Positions 1 through 8,894 are shown, counted from the first letter of the stretch. The stretch: DNA of 64,000 nucleotides from Bin55 sp965116055 (GCA_965116055.1 OZ220466.1:2170001-2234000); one strand, 5' to 3'. Numbers and translations are program-made. The notes: generated by a model from the sequence alone, not told the origin.

Positions 1-294
1 TGAACTCTTACTTGCTTCTTTTTCGCGTGCGCTTTTGTTTTTGTTCACCTTGTCCAGCTTGTTAATCCAGTCTTGTATATTTGACACTTGGCCATGAAGA
101 CGTGTAATTTCCTCTTGCATCATGTCAAGCACATATGAAACATACTTGCGATCCTTCGGCCCGCTTTTGGCTAGTTCCTCTTGTATCCTGTAGACTACAT
201 AACTCATTTGATTAGTTCTCATAAGAATTTTTATCTCTAGATCTACAAAATCAAAATATACTTTATCCATACGAACATGACTCTTAGGCTTCAT
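1..294 (-). CDS. Hypothetical coiled-coil protein, N-terminal part, cut by left edge
   Basis: The minus strand is open for 98 codons from the ATG at 294 to the window edge with no stop, so the C-terminus is missing. A very good ribosome binding site (AAGGAG, 8 bases before the ATG) supports this start. The visible protein is hydrophilic and mostly helical. Its first 60 residues mix charged and hydrophobic positions, the stretch around residues 60-85 (QEEITRLHGQVSNIQDW) has coiled-coil character, and the last visible part is rich in Lys, Ser and Asn. No family is recognised. The DNA is AT-rich compared with the genes that follow, which suggests an acquired segment. Confidence 0.65.
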   Translation of the reverse strand, partial: MKPKSHVRMDKVYFDFVDLEIKILMRTNQMSYVVYRIQEELAKSGPKDRKYVSYVLDMMQEEITRLHGQVSNIQDWINKLDKVNKNKSAREKEASKSS

Positions 295-762
295 GTGTAT
301 ATCTCCTTATTCGTGAGCGAAGCAGGTCAGCGCGGGATAGTCCCTTACCCGTTTCGCTAGTTGTTATGCATACAGTCATTCTATGAGCCAAAACATAGGT
401 TTTTAGTTTTTCACGCCCGGTGCCAGTGGACACCACGTGCCTACATGACGTGGCAGTCTCATCAGGGATGAGGCTGCATGAATTCGAGTGGTTACACACC
501 CTAACGACGATAACAATAGCGACACACGAGGTCTTATCTGCGTTTCCTGCCATTCCATCGTAAACTATAGGATCTTCTATGACAAGATGTGTCGTATGAT
601 GGCGTTTGGCAATCAACTCAATCGTTCACTAAGTGAACATCAATCATTGACCGTACATTGATTAAACGACGAACGAGAATACCTTCGCACATAGTCTAGA
701 CATGCGTATCAATCAATCGTGTATATGCCATCGCTACCAGTTCGAGCCTGGTCCAAGACTCC
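295..762. other. Intergenic stretch with no confident gene
   Basis: This stretch lies between the partial coiled-coil gene and the CaiB-type gene. A 110-codon minus-strand reading frame (616-284) crosses it and overlaps the next start by 11 bases. It has no good ribosome binding site and no recognisable motif, so it is not called. The only clear structure is the perfect palindrome at 624-638, listed separately. The region is probably the 5' control region of the minus-strand gene. Confidence 0.5.
624..638. promoter_or_regulatory. 15-base perfect palindrome, possible operator
   Basis: GTTCACT-A-AGTGAAC is a perfect inverted repeat with a one-base centre. It lies about 330 bases upstream of the partial minus-strand gene and is typical in size and symmetry of a dimeric helix-turn-helix repressor site. 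Seen directly; function is inference. Confidence 0.35.
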
Positions 763-1935
763 TTAGAGCCCAACGACGCCATTTGCCGCAAGATGACTAA
801 TATCGGAACTTTGGATACCTAATTCTTCTCGCAACACCTCTTTCGTATGCGCGCCAAGGAGTGGTGCATGCTGAATGGGCACTTGACTCTCCGACATCTT
901 CGCCGGCCACCCAAGTAGTTTGATCGTACCGTGCATGGGATGGTCAATCTCATGCACAAAACCGCGTTCTACTAAATGAGCGTTGGTGTATAAATCCTGA
1001 GTAGTTAAGACCGCACTTGCAGGCACACCGGCTTCTGCCAATTCGCGCATCGCTTCGTATTTCGTTCTTAAGCGCGTCCATGCCGATATCTCTTCAACAT
1101 ACGCTTCCCTGCGTTCCGCGGTAGGCCAGCCTTCCTCTTCACCTTCAGTTTGTGCATGGCCGATGACGCGAAGTACGCCCTGCCACATAGTTGGAGTAAC
1201 AGCCATGATATAGACATAGTCATTCGATCCCTCGCCTTTGCACGGATAGAGATTCATATTCGGCATGCCGCCATTGCCAGATCGACGAGCGGCGCGTTCG
1301 CCATATGAACCGCCTGACATCGCAGTTCGCAGGTAATAGGTCATTGCTTCCTGCATTGATAGTTCAATGTACTGCCCTTTCCCTGTTCGCAACTTTTGGA
1401 TATAGGCCGCTGCGATCGCTAAAGCCATCTGCACGCCCGTGCCGGCATCACCCGTGGTTGGTCCAGGACGCATGGGCGGTCCGTCCGCTTCACCCGTAAT
1501 AGAAAACGCACCTGCAGCAGCTTGAGCTACCATGTCATAGCACTTATAGTCAGCCCAAGGACCGCTTACACCAAATCCTTTCAACTGCGCGTAAATAATG
1601 TCTGGCTTGCACGATTTCATGACTTCGTAGGTTAACTGCAACCGTTCCATAACGCCTGGACCGTAGTTCTCAATGAAAACATCGAATTTCGGAACCAGCT
1701 TTAACAGCAAATCCCGACCTTCGTCAGTCTGCAAATTGAGCGCGACGCTTCGCTTGTTCGAATTCCATACGACAAAATATTCAGCGTTGCCACCTGCTCC
1801 TCGACCAGGATCGCCTCGCCCCGGCGCTTCGATTTTGACGACATCCGCACCTAACCACGCTAACGCTTGCGTACAAGAGGTTCCAGCTTCGTATTGCGTC
1901 ATATCCAATATCCGCAAGCCTGCTAATGCTGCCAT
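763..1935 (-). CDS. CaiB/BaiF (class III) CoA-transferase
   Basis: This 390-residue cytosolic enzyme belongs to the formyl-CoA transferase / L-carnitine CoA-transferase family, which moves CoA between carboxylic acids. The start has the family look (LRILDMTQYEAG, then LGADVVKIEAPGRGD). The central TTGDAGTGVQMALA segment carries the Asp expected to form the acyl anhydride intermediate. The C-terminal part ends in the usual LGAHTKEVLREELG. Length is normal for the family. The substrate cannot be told from sequence; with dioxygenases and acyl-CoA ligases elsewhere in the window it may serve catabolism of small acids. The start at 1935 gives the standard N-terminus. No operon partner lies on the same strand within 300 bases. 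Confidence 0.88.
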   Translation of the reverse strand: MAALAGLRILDMTQYEAGTSCTQALAWLGADVVKIEAPGRGDPGRGAGGNAEYFVVWNSNKRSVALNLQTDEGRDLLLKLVPKFDVFIENYGPGVMERLQLTYEVMKSCKPDIIYAQLKGFGVSGPWADYKCYDMVAQAAAGAFSITGEADGPPMRPGPTTGDAGTGVQMALAIAAAYIQKLRTGKGQYIELSMQEAMTYYLRTAMSGGSYGERAARRSGNGGMPNMNLYPCKGEGSNDYVYIMAVTPTMWQGVLRVIGHAQTEGEEEGWPTAERREAYVEEISAWTRLRTKYEAMRELAEAGVPASAVLTTQDLYTNAHLVERGFVHEIDHPMHGTIKLLGWPAKMSESQVPIQHAPLLGAHTKEVLREELGIQSSDISHLAANGVVGL

Positions 1936-2128
1936 AGTGCCTTCCTAAACTGAGATCGTCACATTGCTTGAATGGTATAGATTAGTCGTGTGCGTAACGC
2001 ACTCGCTTCTTTCATCTACCGCAACGGGAATGATCCACCCCATCGCGCAAACGAAGAACTACGTTCGGTCAGTGACAACACATAATCTATAGTTACGAAC
2101 TCTTAACGCTACCTCTTTCGACCCTGCG

Positions 2129-2956
2129 ATGTCTCAGGTTATTGAAATCGAACCCTTGAATCCGGTAATCGGCGCAATCGTCCACGGCGTCGATTTGGGG
2201 TCTCCGCTTAGCGATGAGATCTTCGAGAGTATCCACGAGGCATGGATGCAACACTTGGTGTTGTTTTTCCACGACCAAACGATCTCGCCGGCACAGCATC
2301 TCGCTTTTGGTCAAAGATTCGGTAAATTGCATATCCACCCGGCCGCCCCGTATGCACACAACAATCCTGCTCTGATGGTGATTCACACAGATCGGAATTC
2401 AAAGCGCCAAAACGGGAGCGGATGGCATTCAGACGTATCGGCGGACGAAGAACCGCCGCTTGGTTCTATCCTGCACCTCACACGCGTACCACCGTACGGT
2501 GGCGATACCTTGTTCGCGAATATGTACGCTGCTTATGACGCTTTGAGCAAACCGATACAACGACTTTTATGCGAATTACAGGCTCGGCACGTTTCCGACT
2601 ATACCGGCGTTTACGGCAATCACCCACCCCAACGCGAGTTTCCTTCAGCCGTGCACCCAGTTGTGCGTACGCACCCCATCACAGGCAAACAAGCACTGTT
2701 CGTCAACGCAGGGTTTACTAAGCGTATACTGGGAGTGTCTCGAGTCGAAAGCGATACATTACTCTCAATGTTGTTTAAGCACGTAACCGACCCAACGTTT
2801 CAATGCCGTTTTCGCTGGAAACCGAATGCAGTCGCGATGTGGGATAACCGATGCGTACAGCACTTTGCCATCTGGGACTACTATCCTGAAGCGCGCAGCG
2901 GCATTCGCGTCACCGTTCAAGGCGATCGACCGTTCTACCGTGCCTCAGCGGCATAA
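2129..2956 (+). CDS. TauD/TfdA-family 2-oxoglutarate dioxygenase
   Basis: A 275-residue non-haem Fe(II)/2-oxoglutarate-dependent dioxygenase. The metal-binding facial triad is visible as H100-x-D102 (GWHSD) and the distal H245 (RCVQHF). Arg near 256-260 (EARSGIR) should bind the 2-oxoglutarate carboxylate. The family signature PPYGGDTLFANMYAAYDAL is present at about 121-139. Members hydroxylate taurine, alkyl sulfates, 2,4-D or similar compounds; the substrate here is not decidable. It starts the plus-strand group that continues with the CULT protein and the HAD hydrolase, each separated by 65-80 bases, so weak co-transcription is possible. Confidence 0.9.
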   Translation: MSQVIEIEPLNPVIGAIVHGVDLGSPLSDEIFESIHEAWMQHLVLFFHDQTISPAQHLAFGQRFGKLHIHPAAPYAHNNPALMVIHTDRNSKRQNGSGWHSDVSADEEPPLGSILHLTRVPPYGGDTLFANMYAAYDALSKPIQRLLCELQARHVSDYTGVYGNHPPQREFPSAVHPVVRTHPITGKQALFVNAGFTKRILGVSRVESDTLLSMLFKHVTDPTFQCRFRWKPNAVAMWDNRCVQHFAIWDYYPEARSGIRVTVQGDRPFYRASAA

Positions 2957-3034
2957 CTTGCAAACCCTTCGCCGCATTGCGTGATATGGGGATTTTTATA
3001 AACTTGGCGATGTGCTCACCATGCAATATGGCGT

Positions 3035-3424
3035 ATGACTGAACTCACCATTACGAAAGAGAAACCGTCGCTTGTCGAGTCGTTGCTGGACGACTATCAA
3101 GAGGAACTAAACGAGCGAAGCGACGACTACATTAAATGCGCCAACTGCCAGCATGTACTCACGCACGCAGACACCGCGATAATCGTCGCCGGCAATCACC
3201 GACACATAAAAACCAACCCCTATGACCATACGTTCGAATTCAGATGCTTCCGTGAAGCGCTAGGCTGCGCTGTAACTGGACCGGACGAAAGCGCATTCAG
3301 TTGGTTTCCGGGTTGCGTTTGGCAATACCTTTATTGCGAAGCGTGTAATCAACACCTCGGCTGGTATTTCCACGGCGAAAGCAGCTTCTACGGGATACGT
3401 TCGGATACGATCTTGGCGGACTGA
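3035..3424 (+). CDS. Cereblon-like CULT-domain protein
   Basis: The 129-residue protein is almost entirely one CULT domain (the thalidomide-binding fold of cereblon, related to Yippee and MsrB). Zinc ligands are visible as C35-x2-C38 and C101-x2-C104. The aromatic cage is complete: W90, W96 and W110, in SWFPGCVW and HLGWYF. The spacing 6 and 14 between the tryptophans, 11 from the first tryptophan to the third cysteine and 9 from there to the last tryptophan equals that of human cereblon W380/W386/W400 and C391/C394. The NP at 61-62 and EFRCFREALGC are also CULT-like. Residues 1-30 are a short acidic helical leader. Bacterial single-domain CULT proteins are known but their cell role is not. 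It sits between a dioxygenase and a HAD hydrolase. Confidence 0.9.
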   Translation: MTELTITKEKPSLVESLLDDYQEELNERSDDYIKCANCQHVLTHADTAIIVAGNHRHIKTNPYDHTFEFRCFREALGCAVTGPDESAFSWFPGCVWQYLYCEACNQHLGWYFHGESSFYGIRSDTILAD

Positions 3425-3488
3425 GTTAGACCATATCCGAAATTAAGCCGGCACGTTTCATTCTTACCTGGTTCAACTCACCTACTCC

Positions 3489-4181
3489 ATGACCCATCCT
3501 CGCGCAGACAACTTCGATGTCCTCTCCTTCGATTGTTATGGAACGTTAGTCGACTGGGAATCCGCTATCACGCAGTACATGCAGCAAGTATTGCTCGCAC
3601 ATGATGTGCATGTCTTTGATGACACAATACTTGAGTTCTATGCCGAATGGGAACCGCTGGAACAGGGAGTCGGAGGTCGCTATCGCGATGTACTCCAACG
3701 CGTGATGGACCGATACGGCGCAAGGCTTGGTTTTACGCCAAGCGACGAGGAGAAAGATGGTTTCGTCCAAGCTATTGCATCAGCGGCGCCATTCGACGAT
3801 GCGACTGAATCCCTTCCTTTTCTTGCTGAAAAATTCGATCTCGCGATCATCTCCAACACCGACAAGGATCTAATCAGCATCACGTTGCAATCCCTGCCAG
3901 TTCAGATTGCAAAGGTCGTCACGGCCGAAGAACTCGGTGCCTACAAACCGAACCGCGACATGCTTACTCGCGCGTTTGCGATGATCAGCGCCGACGGAAG
4001 GAAAAGAGTCCTACATGTAGCCGAGAGTCAATACCACGATATTGAGCCCGCTACAGAACTCGGTCTAAGTACTGTCTGGATCAACCGGGATCGCAGCAGC
4101 ACCAGCGCGACGAGAGAAACCCAAGCAAAATCAACTTGGCAGTTTAACAACTTGAAATCGTTCGCGAACGCCTTTGATTGA
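3489..4181 (+). CDS. HAD hydrolase, haloacid dehalogenase type II-like
   Basis: A 230-residue cytosolic hydrolase of the HAD superfamily. Motif I is LSFDCYGTLVDW with the nucleophile D15. Motif II is the IISNTDKD segment near residue 120, motif III the Lys in GAYKPNRDM, and motif IV the acidic HVAESQYHDI. The layout, with an early helical cap, matches the (S)-2-haloacid dehalogenase-like branch. The conserved Asp at the start of motif IV is Glu-Ser here (AESQ rather than GDS), and second-sphere residues of true dehalogenases cannot be confirmed, so a phosphatase role on small metabolites is equally likely. It ends 27 bases from the convergent ftsZ stop. Confidence 0.85.
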   Translation: MTHPRADNFDVLSFDCYGTLVDWESAITQYMQQVLLAHDVHVFDDTILEFYAEWEPLEQGVGGRYRDVLQRVMDRYGARLGFTPSDEEKDGFVQAIASAAPFDDATESLPFLAEKFDLAIISNTDKDLISITLQSLPVQIAKVVTAEELGAYKPNRDMLTRAFAMISADGRKRVLHVAESQYHDIEPATELGLSTVWINRDRSSTSATRETQAKSTWQFNNLKSFANAFD

Positions 4182-4207
4182 GACGTTCAAACGCATAAGC
4201 GTGGAAA

Positions 4208-5506
4208 CTAACTAGGATTCTTCCGGGTTAGTTCCGTAGTTGCTTCCGCATTCTCAGTAAAGTCAAGCGATGTGGCGCCCAAAGCCTCGTCCAACGGACC
4301 AATGTCGGATTCGAAATCTTCAGCGCCTTCATTGATATCCGTAATCTGCTTGTTTGTTGGCAGCGTAGAGGGATCAAAGCCGCTGTCCGTTTGAGAGTCG
4401 CTTATCTCGATAGGAGTGCGCCTATCGGCCGCAGACTGAACATCCTTTGCTTGATTCGAGGCCCGTAATACCACGGTTGCATTCATCGTGCCCTTCGGTT
4501 CATTCGGGTCTACAAACGACGCAATCTTCAGATTTGTTTTTTCAGCGCCCGACTGCATTTCTTCCACGGCATGCTTAATCGAGGATTCGTCAGTGATGTC
4601 GTCAATATCTTCGTCGTCTTCATCGCCACCTAACGTAAAACTCAGCAGCCCACGCCCTTCTTCAATGGGTTTACTGAAATCGATCACAAGCCAATTCGTA
4701 TCCAGCGCCCGATTCAATAGCTCCTTAAATCGGGCTTGACTATCGCCTTGTTCATGCTGAGCGGGTTGCTGCGCTTCATCCATCGTCATGGATGCCGTAC
4801 CGATAAACATATCAACCGCCCGGCCATTTATTTTTGCGAGTGTAGCTTTTAGATCGGCCATGTCAATGTTCGGAACTTGAGTGTCGACTAACAACCGCGT
4901 GATGGCATTGATCTTCTCGAAAATCAATTGATTGATTTCGCGGTGACGCTTGCGCATGCCAACTCCAGGCTTGTTATTCGGTATCACCATCATGGCATCG
5001 ACCTGATCGCGTACCGCTTGGATACCCTGTTCGGCAAGTTTTACCGTTTGATCGCCTCCACCACCATCGGGTGTAGTAAGAATCGCGACCGTTAGCAATC
5101 CGTTATTCTCATGTGTCGCGTGGCCGGCAATGATGGGGCTAGCCCCAGTACCAGTACCACCACCCATACACGAAATGATGAAAAGCAATCGTTTTACATT
5201 GAATTGGGACATCAGGAGCTGCGTGTCCTCTTGTGCCGCGCTGCGCCCAATTTCGGGATCACCGCCAGCCCCTTCCCCGTCGCAAATTCTTGAGCCGATT
5301 TGAATAGCTTCAAGATCCCCGTCTAAGCGATCAAGTGCCTGCTTATCCGTATTAATGGCGTAAAAGTCGACATCATCAATACCTTGCTTGCACAGATAAC
5401 TGACAATATTGCTGCCACCACCGCCCACGCCAACCACGCCTATACCGAGCGCCCGTGAACCTTTTTCACCTACACCGATCTTTCGATCACGTGGTTCAGT
5501 TGTCAT
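4208..5506 (-). CDS. ftsZ: Divergent cell-division protein FtsZ
   Basis: Tubulin-like GTPase that builds the division ring. The GTP-binding elements are clear: GVGGGGSN at 26-33, NTDKQAL, and the signature MGGGTGTGA at 114-122. The T7 synergy loop NIDMAD (N213, D215, D218) keeps the catalytic acidic residues. I place the start at 5506 because GGAGGT lies just upstream; an in-frame ATG at 5536 lacks this. The protein (432 residues) is divergent: CDGEGAGGDPEIG replaces the usual GLGAGANPEVG-type loop. The C-terminal 110 residues are acidic and low in order, and end without the conserved DIPAFLRKQ-like peptide that binds FtsA and ZipA. Other frames past the stop do not hold this peptide either. 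It is the last gene of the division cluster; lpxC does not follow. Confidence 0.92.
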   Translation of the reverse strand: MTTEPRDRKIGVGEKGSRALGIGVVGVGGGGSNIVSYLCKQGIDDVDFYAINTDKQALDRLDGDLEAIQIGSRICDGEGAGGDPEIGRSAAQEDTQLLMSQFNVKRLLFIISCMGGGTGTGASPIIAGHATHENNGLLTVAILTTPDGGGGDQTVKLAEQGIQAVRDQVDAMMVIPNNKPGVGMRKRHREINQLIFEKINAITRLLVDTQVPNIDMADLKATLAKINGRAVDMFIGTASMTMDEAQQPAQHEQGDSQARFKELLNRALDTNWLVIDFSKPIEEGRGLLSFTLGGDEDDEDIDDITDESSIKHAVEEMQSGAEKTNLKIASFVDPNEPKGTMNATVVLRASNQAKDVQSAADRRTPIEISDSQTDSGFDPSTLPTNKQITDINEGAEDFESDIGPLDEALGATSLDFTENAEATTELTRKNPS

Positions 5507-5546
5507 CAATGACACCTCCGAGCCCGTACATGGCATGAACCAGCCA

Positions 5547-6848
5547 TCAAACTTGACCGCCCATCCAACGATAAATGGAACGCGCAGCCGTAGTTGATAC
5601 GTTACGCGTCTTTGCAGTCCTTAATTCGTGCGTTTTTATTCTACCAACAACCCGTCGTTTCAGTAAACCGATAGCCGTGGCCATTGACGGATCATTAAGC
5701 GCCAATGCGTCAACGTTATTCGTGGCGTAGACTTGATTTTGCACGGAGCCACCATGACCGTTCGCGTTCGGCGTTGCCTTCACTCTTGGATGCTCCACAT
5801 ATGCTTCGCGACCTATGACTTCCGACGCTAGATACGCTAGATTCTTGATTTTCGCACCACCTCCCGTCAACACGATCCGCGACATCGCGAGATCGTCAAG
5901 GAGATCATGACGTTTGCATTCCGCCACAACTTCCGCAAAAATGCGTTCATATACCGCACGAATGATTTGCGATAGCGCACTTTTCGAAATCCGCGAATTC
6001 GGTTGACCGTTCACGCCCTGGACGGTAATTTCGCTGTCGTCCAATTCGTGCCCTGCCACGCTACCGTGCATTTCCTTTAAGTGCGCTGCAGCTTGCGGTG
6101 GAGTAAAAAGCGATTTTGCAATGTCTTGGTTGACGTGGCGACCACCCCAAGTCAGCACCCCCGTGTGTTTCAGCTGACCCGCGACAAATAACACGACACC
6201 GGTCGTGTCATGACCGATATCAATCACGCAAACGCCCAGCTCTCGCAAGGCGTCGTCCAGCACCGCATTCGCACTTGCGAGCGGCGATGCGATCAACCGA
6301 ACATGAGGCAAGCGGCATTTCATAATGCATTTCGTAATGTTTTGCTCAGCATTGCTTGATGTCATCACCAAATGCACTTGAGCATCCAAACGCTTACCCG
6401 CTTGACCTAACGGTTGCACGATGCCGCCTTGATTGTCGACGATGTACTGCTGCGGAAGGATGTGCAGCATCTCTTTACCAGCGTCTATGTTCACTGCCTG
6501 GGCAGTGTGCAAGGCTTGCTTAACGTGCTTTTCAGTGACTACGCCCCGATGGGTGACAGCTGAACCCGACACGTTCAGGCAGACGATATGGTTACCGTTT
6601 AGATTCGTAACCGCCATATCAATCGATTCTTCGATTTTTTGCTCCGCCGCGATCAGGGTCGCTTCAATTTCCTCAATGGTGCGGTCAATGTCGACCACAA
6701 TGCCTTGCTGTACACCAGTCGAAGGGTTTTTGGCGTAGCCGATGACATGCAGATTGCCATCGGACAGCACCTGGCCGATACATACGGCGATCTTGCTAGA
6801 GCCGACATCAATGGCAGCAAAAGTGCTCTGCGATTTGGCTTTCGTCAT
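5547..6848 (-). CDS. ftsA: Cell-division actin-like ATPase FtsA
   Basis: This 433-residue actin-fold protein tethers FtsZ to the inner membrane. The start FAAIDVGSSKIAVCIG is the phosphate-1 loop. VIDIGHDTTGVVLF near residue 215 is phosphate-2, and IVLTGGGAKIKNL near 330 is the adenosine motif. The C-terminus (ARSIYRWMGGQV) is a short amphipathic end, consistent with the membrane-targeting helix but less positive than usual. It overlaps ftsQ by 4 bases, so the two are coupled. Its usual partner peptide on FtsZ is not recognisable in this genome segment. Confidence 0.93.
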   Translation of the reverse strand: MTKAKSQSTFAAIDVGSSKIAVCIGQVLSDGNLHVIGYAKNPSTGVQQGIVVDIDRTIEEIEATLIAAEQKIEESIDMAVTNLNGNHIVCLNVSGSAVTHRGVVTEKHVKQALHTAQAVNIDAGKEMLHILPQQYIVDNQGGIVQPLGQAGKRLDAQVHLVMTSSNAEQNITKCIMKCRLPHVRLIASPLASANAVLDDALRELGVCVIDIGHDTTGVVLFVAGQLKHTGVLTWGGRHVNQDIAKSLFTPPQAAAHLKEMHGSVAGHELDDSEITVQGVNGQPNSRISKSALSQIIRAVYERIFAEVVAECKRHDLLDDLAMSRIVLTGGGAKIKNLAYLASEVIGREAYVEHPRVKATPNANGHGGSVQNQVYATNNVDALALNDPSMATAIGLLKRRVVGRIKTHELRTAKTRNVSTTAARSIYRWMGGQV

Positions 6849-7426
6849 TGCATCGCAACGAAGTTGGGATCAAGTTCGGATCTGGCGACGCCTTGGGCAT
6901 AGCGAGCGTCAATGAGTTGCGGAGTCTTCTCTTCCAAATCGGAAAAAGCATTGAATAACGACAACGCGCGATGGAGGCGTGCAGCAATTTGCTCGTCGCC
7001 AAGAACAATACGATCACCGGTATCAAGTACAACCATCCAGCCGGTCGATTCGTCAAACGCTACATCGGAAAAAACTGTACTGTGCGCGAGCGCAATTGCC
7101 GAAATCTCGGCGAGGATATGCTCTCTGTTATTTGGCACGGTTGTAAGTGCATCGGATGGGCCGGACCAATCAAGGTAAGTCGAGAGATCAATGCCCTCCC
7201 ATTCGCGAACGGATTTCGCAAGCTCGGATGTCGTCGCATCAAACAATTCGACGACATCAGTCAACCGTTCGTCGAAAGATACGCTTTGCGGTTCGAAGGC
7301 GTTCGCAAAACCTAGTTCTTCCAAGCTAGGCAAGCTCGGTCGAAATTCCAAGATGAGCAGACTAACGCTTACGCACGCAAGAAGGAAGCCTGAAATAAAA
7401 CTGATGAATCGCTTCACCATCTTCAA
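6845..7426 (-). CDS. ftsQ: Short FtsQ-like division protein
   Basis: Assigned by position between murC and ftsA and by its layout: a short cytoplasmic start, one transmembrane helix at about 8-26, and a periplasmic domain. The C-terminal part (STGWMVVLDTGDRIVLG, then PQLIDARYAQGVA) resembles the beta domain of FtsQ that contacts FtsB/FtsL. At 193 residues it is about 80 shorter than the E. coli protein, and I cannot recognise the N-terminal POTRA domain. An alternative start two codons in is possible. It overlaps ftsA by 4 bases. Confidence 0.7.
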   Translation of the reverse strand: MKMVKRFISFISGFLLACVSVSLLILEFRPSLPSLEELGFANAFEPQSVSFDERLTDVVELFDATTSELAKSVREWEGIDLSTYLDWSGPSDALTTVPNNREHILAEISAIALAHSTVFSDVAFDESTGWMVVLDTGDRIVLGDEQIAARLHRALSLFNAFSDLEEKTPQLIDARYAQGVARSELDPNFVAMQ

Positions 7427-7472
7427 CTATCCGTGTTGAGAAGTTGGAACATCCTTTTCCAACTTATTCATT

Positions 7473-8894
7473 TTAACTCGAATTTAGAAAATCTAAAACC
7501 CTGCTTACATCACCGGCACCCTGGATCATGACGACATGGTCCTCAAGTGCATGGGATGCTAACCATGCGCTTGCCTCACGCGGATTCGATGCGAAACCAA
7601 TTTGATGATGAGACGCTCGATTTGAGGCTAAGGCTTTGCACAGTGACGTCGCATTGGCCCCCGTGATCGGGGCTTCGCTTGCCGCATACGTATCAAGAAT
7701 AATCAAGTCCTCTACCTTGTTAAGCGCAGTTACAAAGTCTTTGAACAAGTCGCGCGTACGACTATAGCGATGGGGCTGATACACCATAAGACATCGGCGA
7801 TCTGGCCAAACCTGTTTGACGGTCTCTATCGTGCGTGTCAGTTCCGTGGGATGGTGCCCGTAGTCGTCAACCAGCGGTAGCGAATAACCGTTCAGCACCA
7901 CATTAGAGACCTCGAAACGGCGACCTACTCCAATAAATCGGCGCAGCCCGCGTTGAATGCACTGGTCAGGCAGGCCTTCGTCACTCGCGACTGCAATAGC
8001 AGCCAACGCGTTTTGCACATTCTGAATGCCAGGCAGGGGCAAATCGATCTCTAAAGTCGGCCGACCATCTGGCCGTTCGACTTGAAAATTCCACACGATA
8101 TGAGTCGAATCAATATCGACTGCGCGATAGTCCGCGTCGGGATGCAAGCCATACGTAATGACCGGTCTCGTCACCTCGTCGACTAACGAGCGCGCTACGG
8201 CATCATCAATACACAGGATCACCGCGCCATAGAACGGTAATTTCGAAATGAAGTCACGAAACGCTTGCTTGAGGCTGTCAAAATCCTGTCCGTAAGTGCC
8301 AAGATGGTCACGGTCAATGTTCGTCACTACCGTAAGCATCGGGTGCAGGAATAGGAACGAGGCGTCGCTTTCGTCAGCTTCCACGACGATATACCGACCG
8401 GCGCCCAGTTTGGCATTCCGATTCTCGCTCTTTAACAACCCGCCGATCACATAGGTCGGATCAACTTCGGCCGCTTGAAATATATCGGCGATAAAGCTCG
8501 TCGTAGTTGTTTTGCCGTGCGTGCCTGCTACAGCAATACCGTAGCGGTGGCGCATAAGTTCGCCCAACATTTCAGCGCGCTGTACGACCGGTTTATGTGC
8601 TGCATGGGCAGCTAACACCTCAGGATTGTCGGCGGTGATTGCACTTGAGGTAACTACCACGTCGGCGTTTTCTACGTTAGCAGGTTGATGCCCTGACGAA
8701 ATCGTTGCGCCAAGACCTATAAGCCGTTCGGTGACGGGCGTCAGTTCGATATCCGAACCGCTGACTTGATAGCCTAGATTGAGCATAACTTCCGCGATGC
8801 CACACATACCAGCGCCACCGATGCCGATGAAATGAATGCATCGCACATGCCTCATCGTGCGCGTGGGACAGACTGTCAATGGTGGGGATTTCAA
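7473..8894 (-). CDS. murC: UDP-N-acetylmuramate--L-alanine ligase MurC
   Basis: Cytosolic ATP-dependent ligase adding L-Ala to UDP-MurNAc, the first step of stem peptide synthesis. FIGIGGAGMCGIAEVM is the N-terminal nucleotide-binding loop, GTHGKTTTTS the ATP P-loop, and VEADESDASF plus VTNIDRDHLGTYG are family motifs. DDYGHHPTE near residue 345 and YQPHRYSRTRDL follow in normal order. The start at 8894 overlaps the ftsW stop by 4 bases; a start at 8855 (MRHVRCIHF) would give the more usual N-terminus. murG, which normally separates ftsW from murC, is absent. Confidence 0.95.
   Translation of the reverse strand: MKSPPLTVCPTRTMRHVRCIHFIGIGGAGMCGIAEVMLNLGYQVSGSDIELTPVTERLIGLGATISSGHQPANVENADVVVTSSAITADNPEVLAAHAAHKPVVQRAEMLGELMRHRYGIAVAGTHGKTTTTSFIADIFQAAEVDPTYVIGGLLKSENRNAKLGAGRYIVVEADESDASFLFLHPMLTVVTNIDRDHLGTYGQDFDSLKQAFRDFISKLPFYGAVILCIDDAVARSLVDEVTRPVITYGLHPDADYRAVDIDSTHIVWNFQVERPDGRPTLEIDLPLPGIQNVQNALAAIAVASDEGLPDQCIQRGLRRFIGVGRRFEVSNVVLNGYSLPLVDDYGHHPTELTRTIETVKQVWPDRRCLMVYQPHRYSRTRDLFKDFVTALNKVEDLIILDTYAASEAPITGANATSLCKALASNRASHHQIGFASNPREASAWLASHALEDHVVMIQGAGDVSRVLDFLNSS

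Noticed and set aside
280..310. Ribosome binding site resembling the AAGGAGATATAC of expression vectors
   Set aside because: The surrounding DNA is not vector-like, and a strong natural site explains it.
284..616. 110-codon minus-strand frame
   Set aside because: No ribosome binding site or recognisable motif, and it overlaps the better-supported gene start. Probably the leader region.
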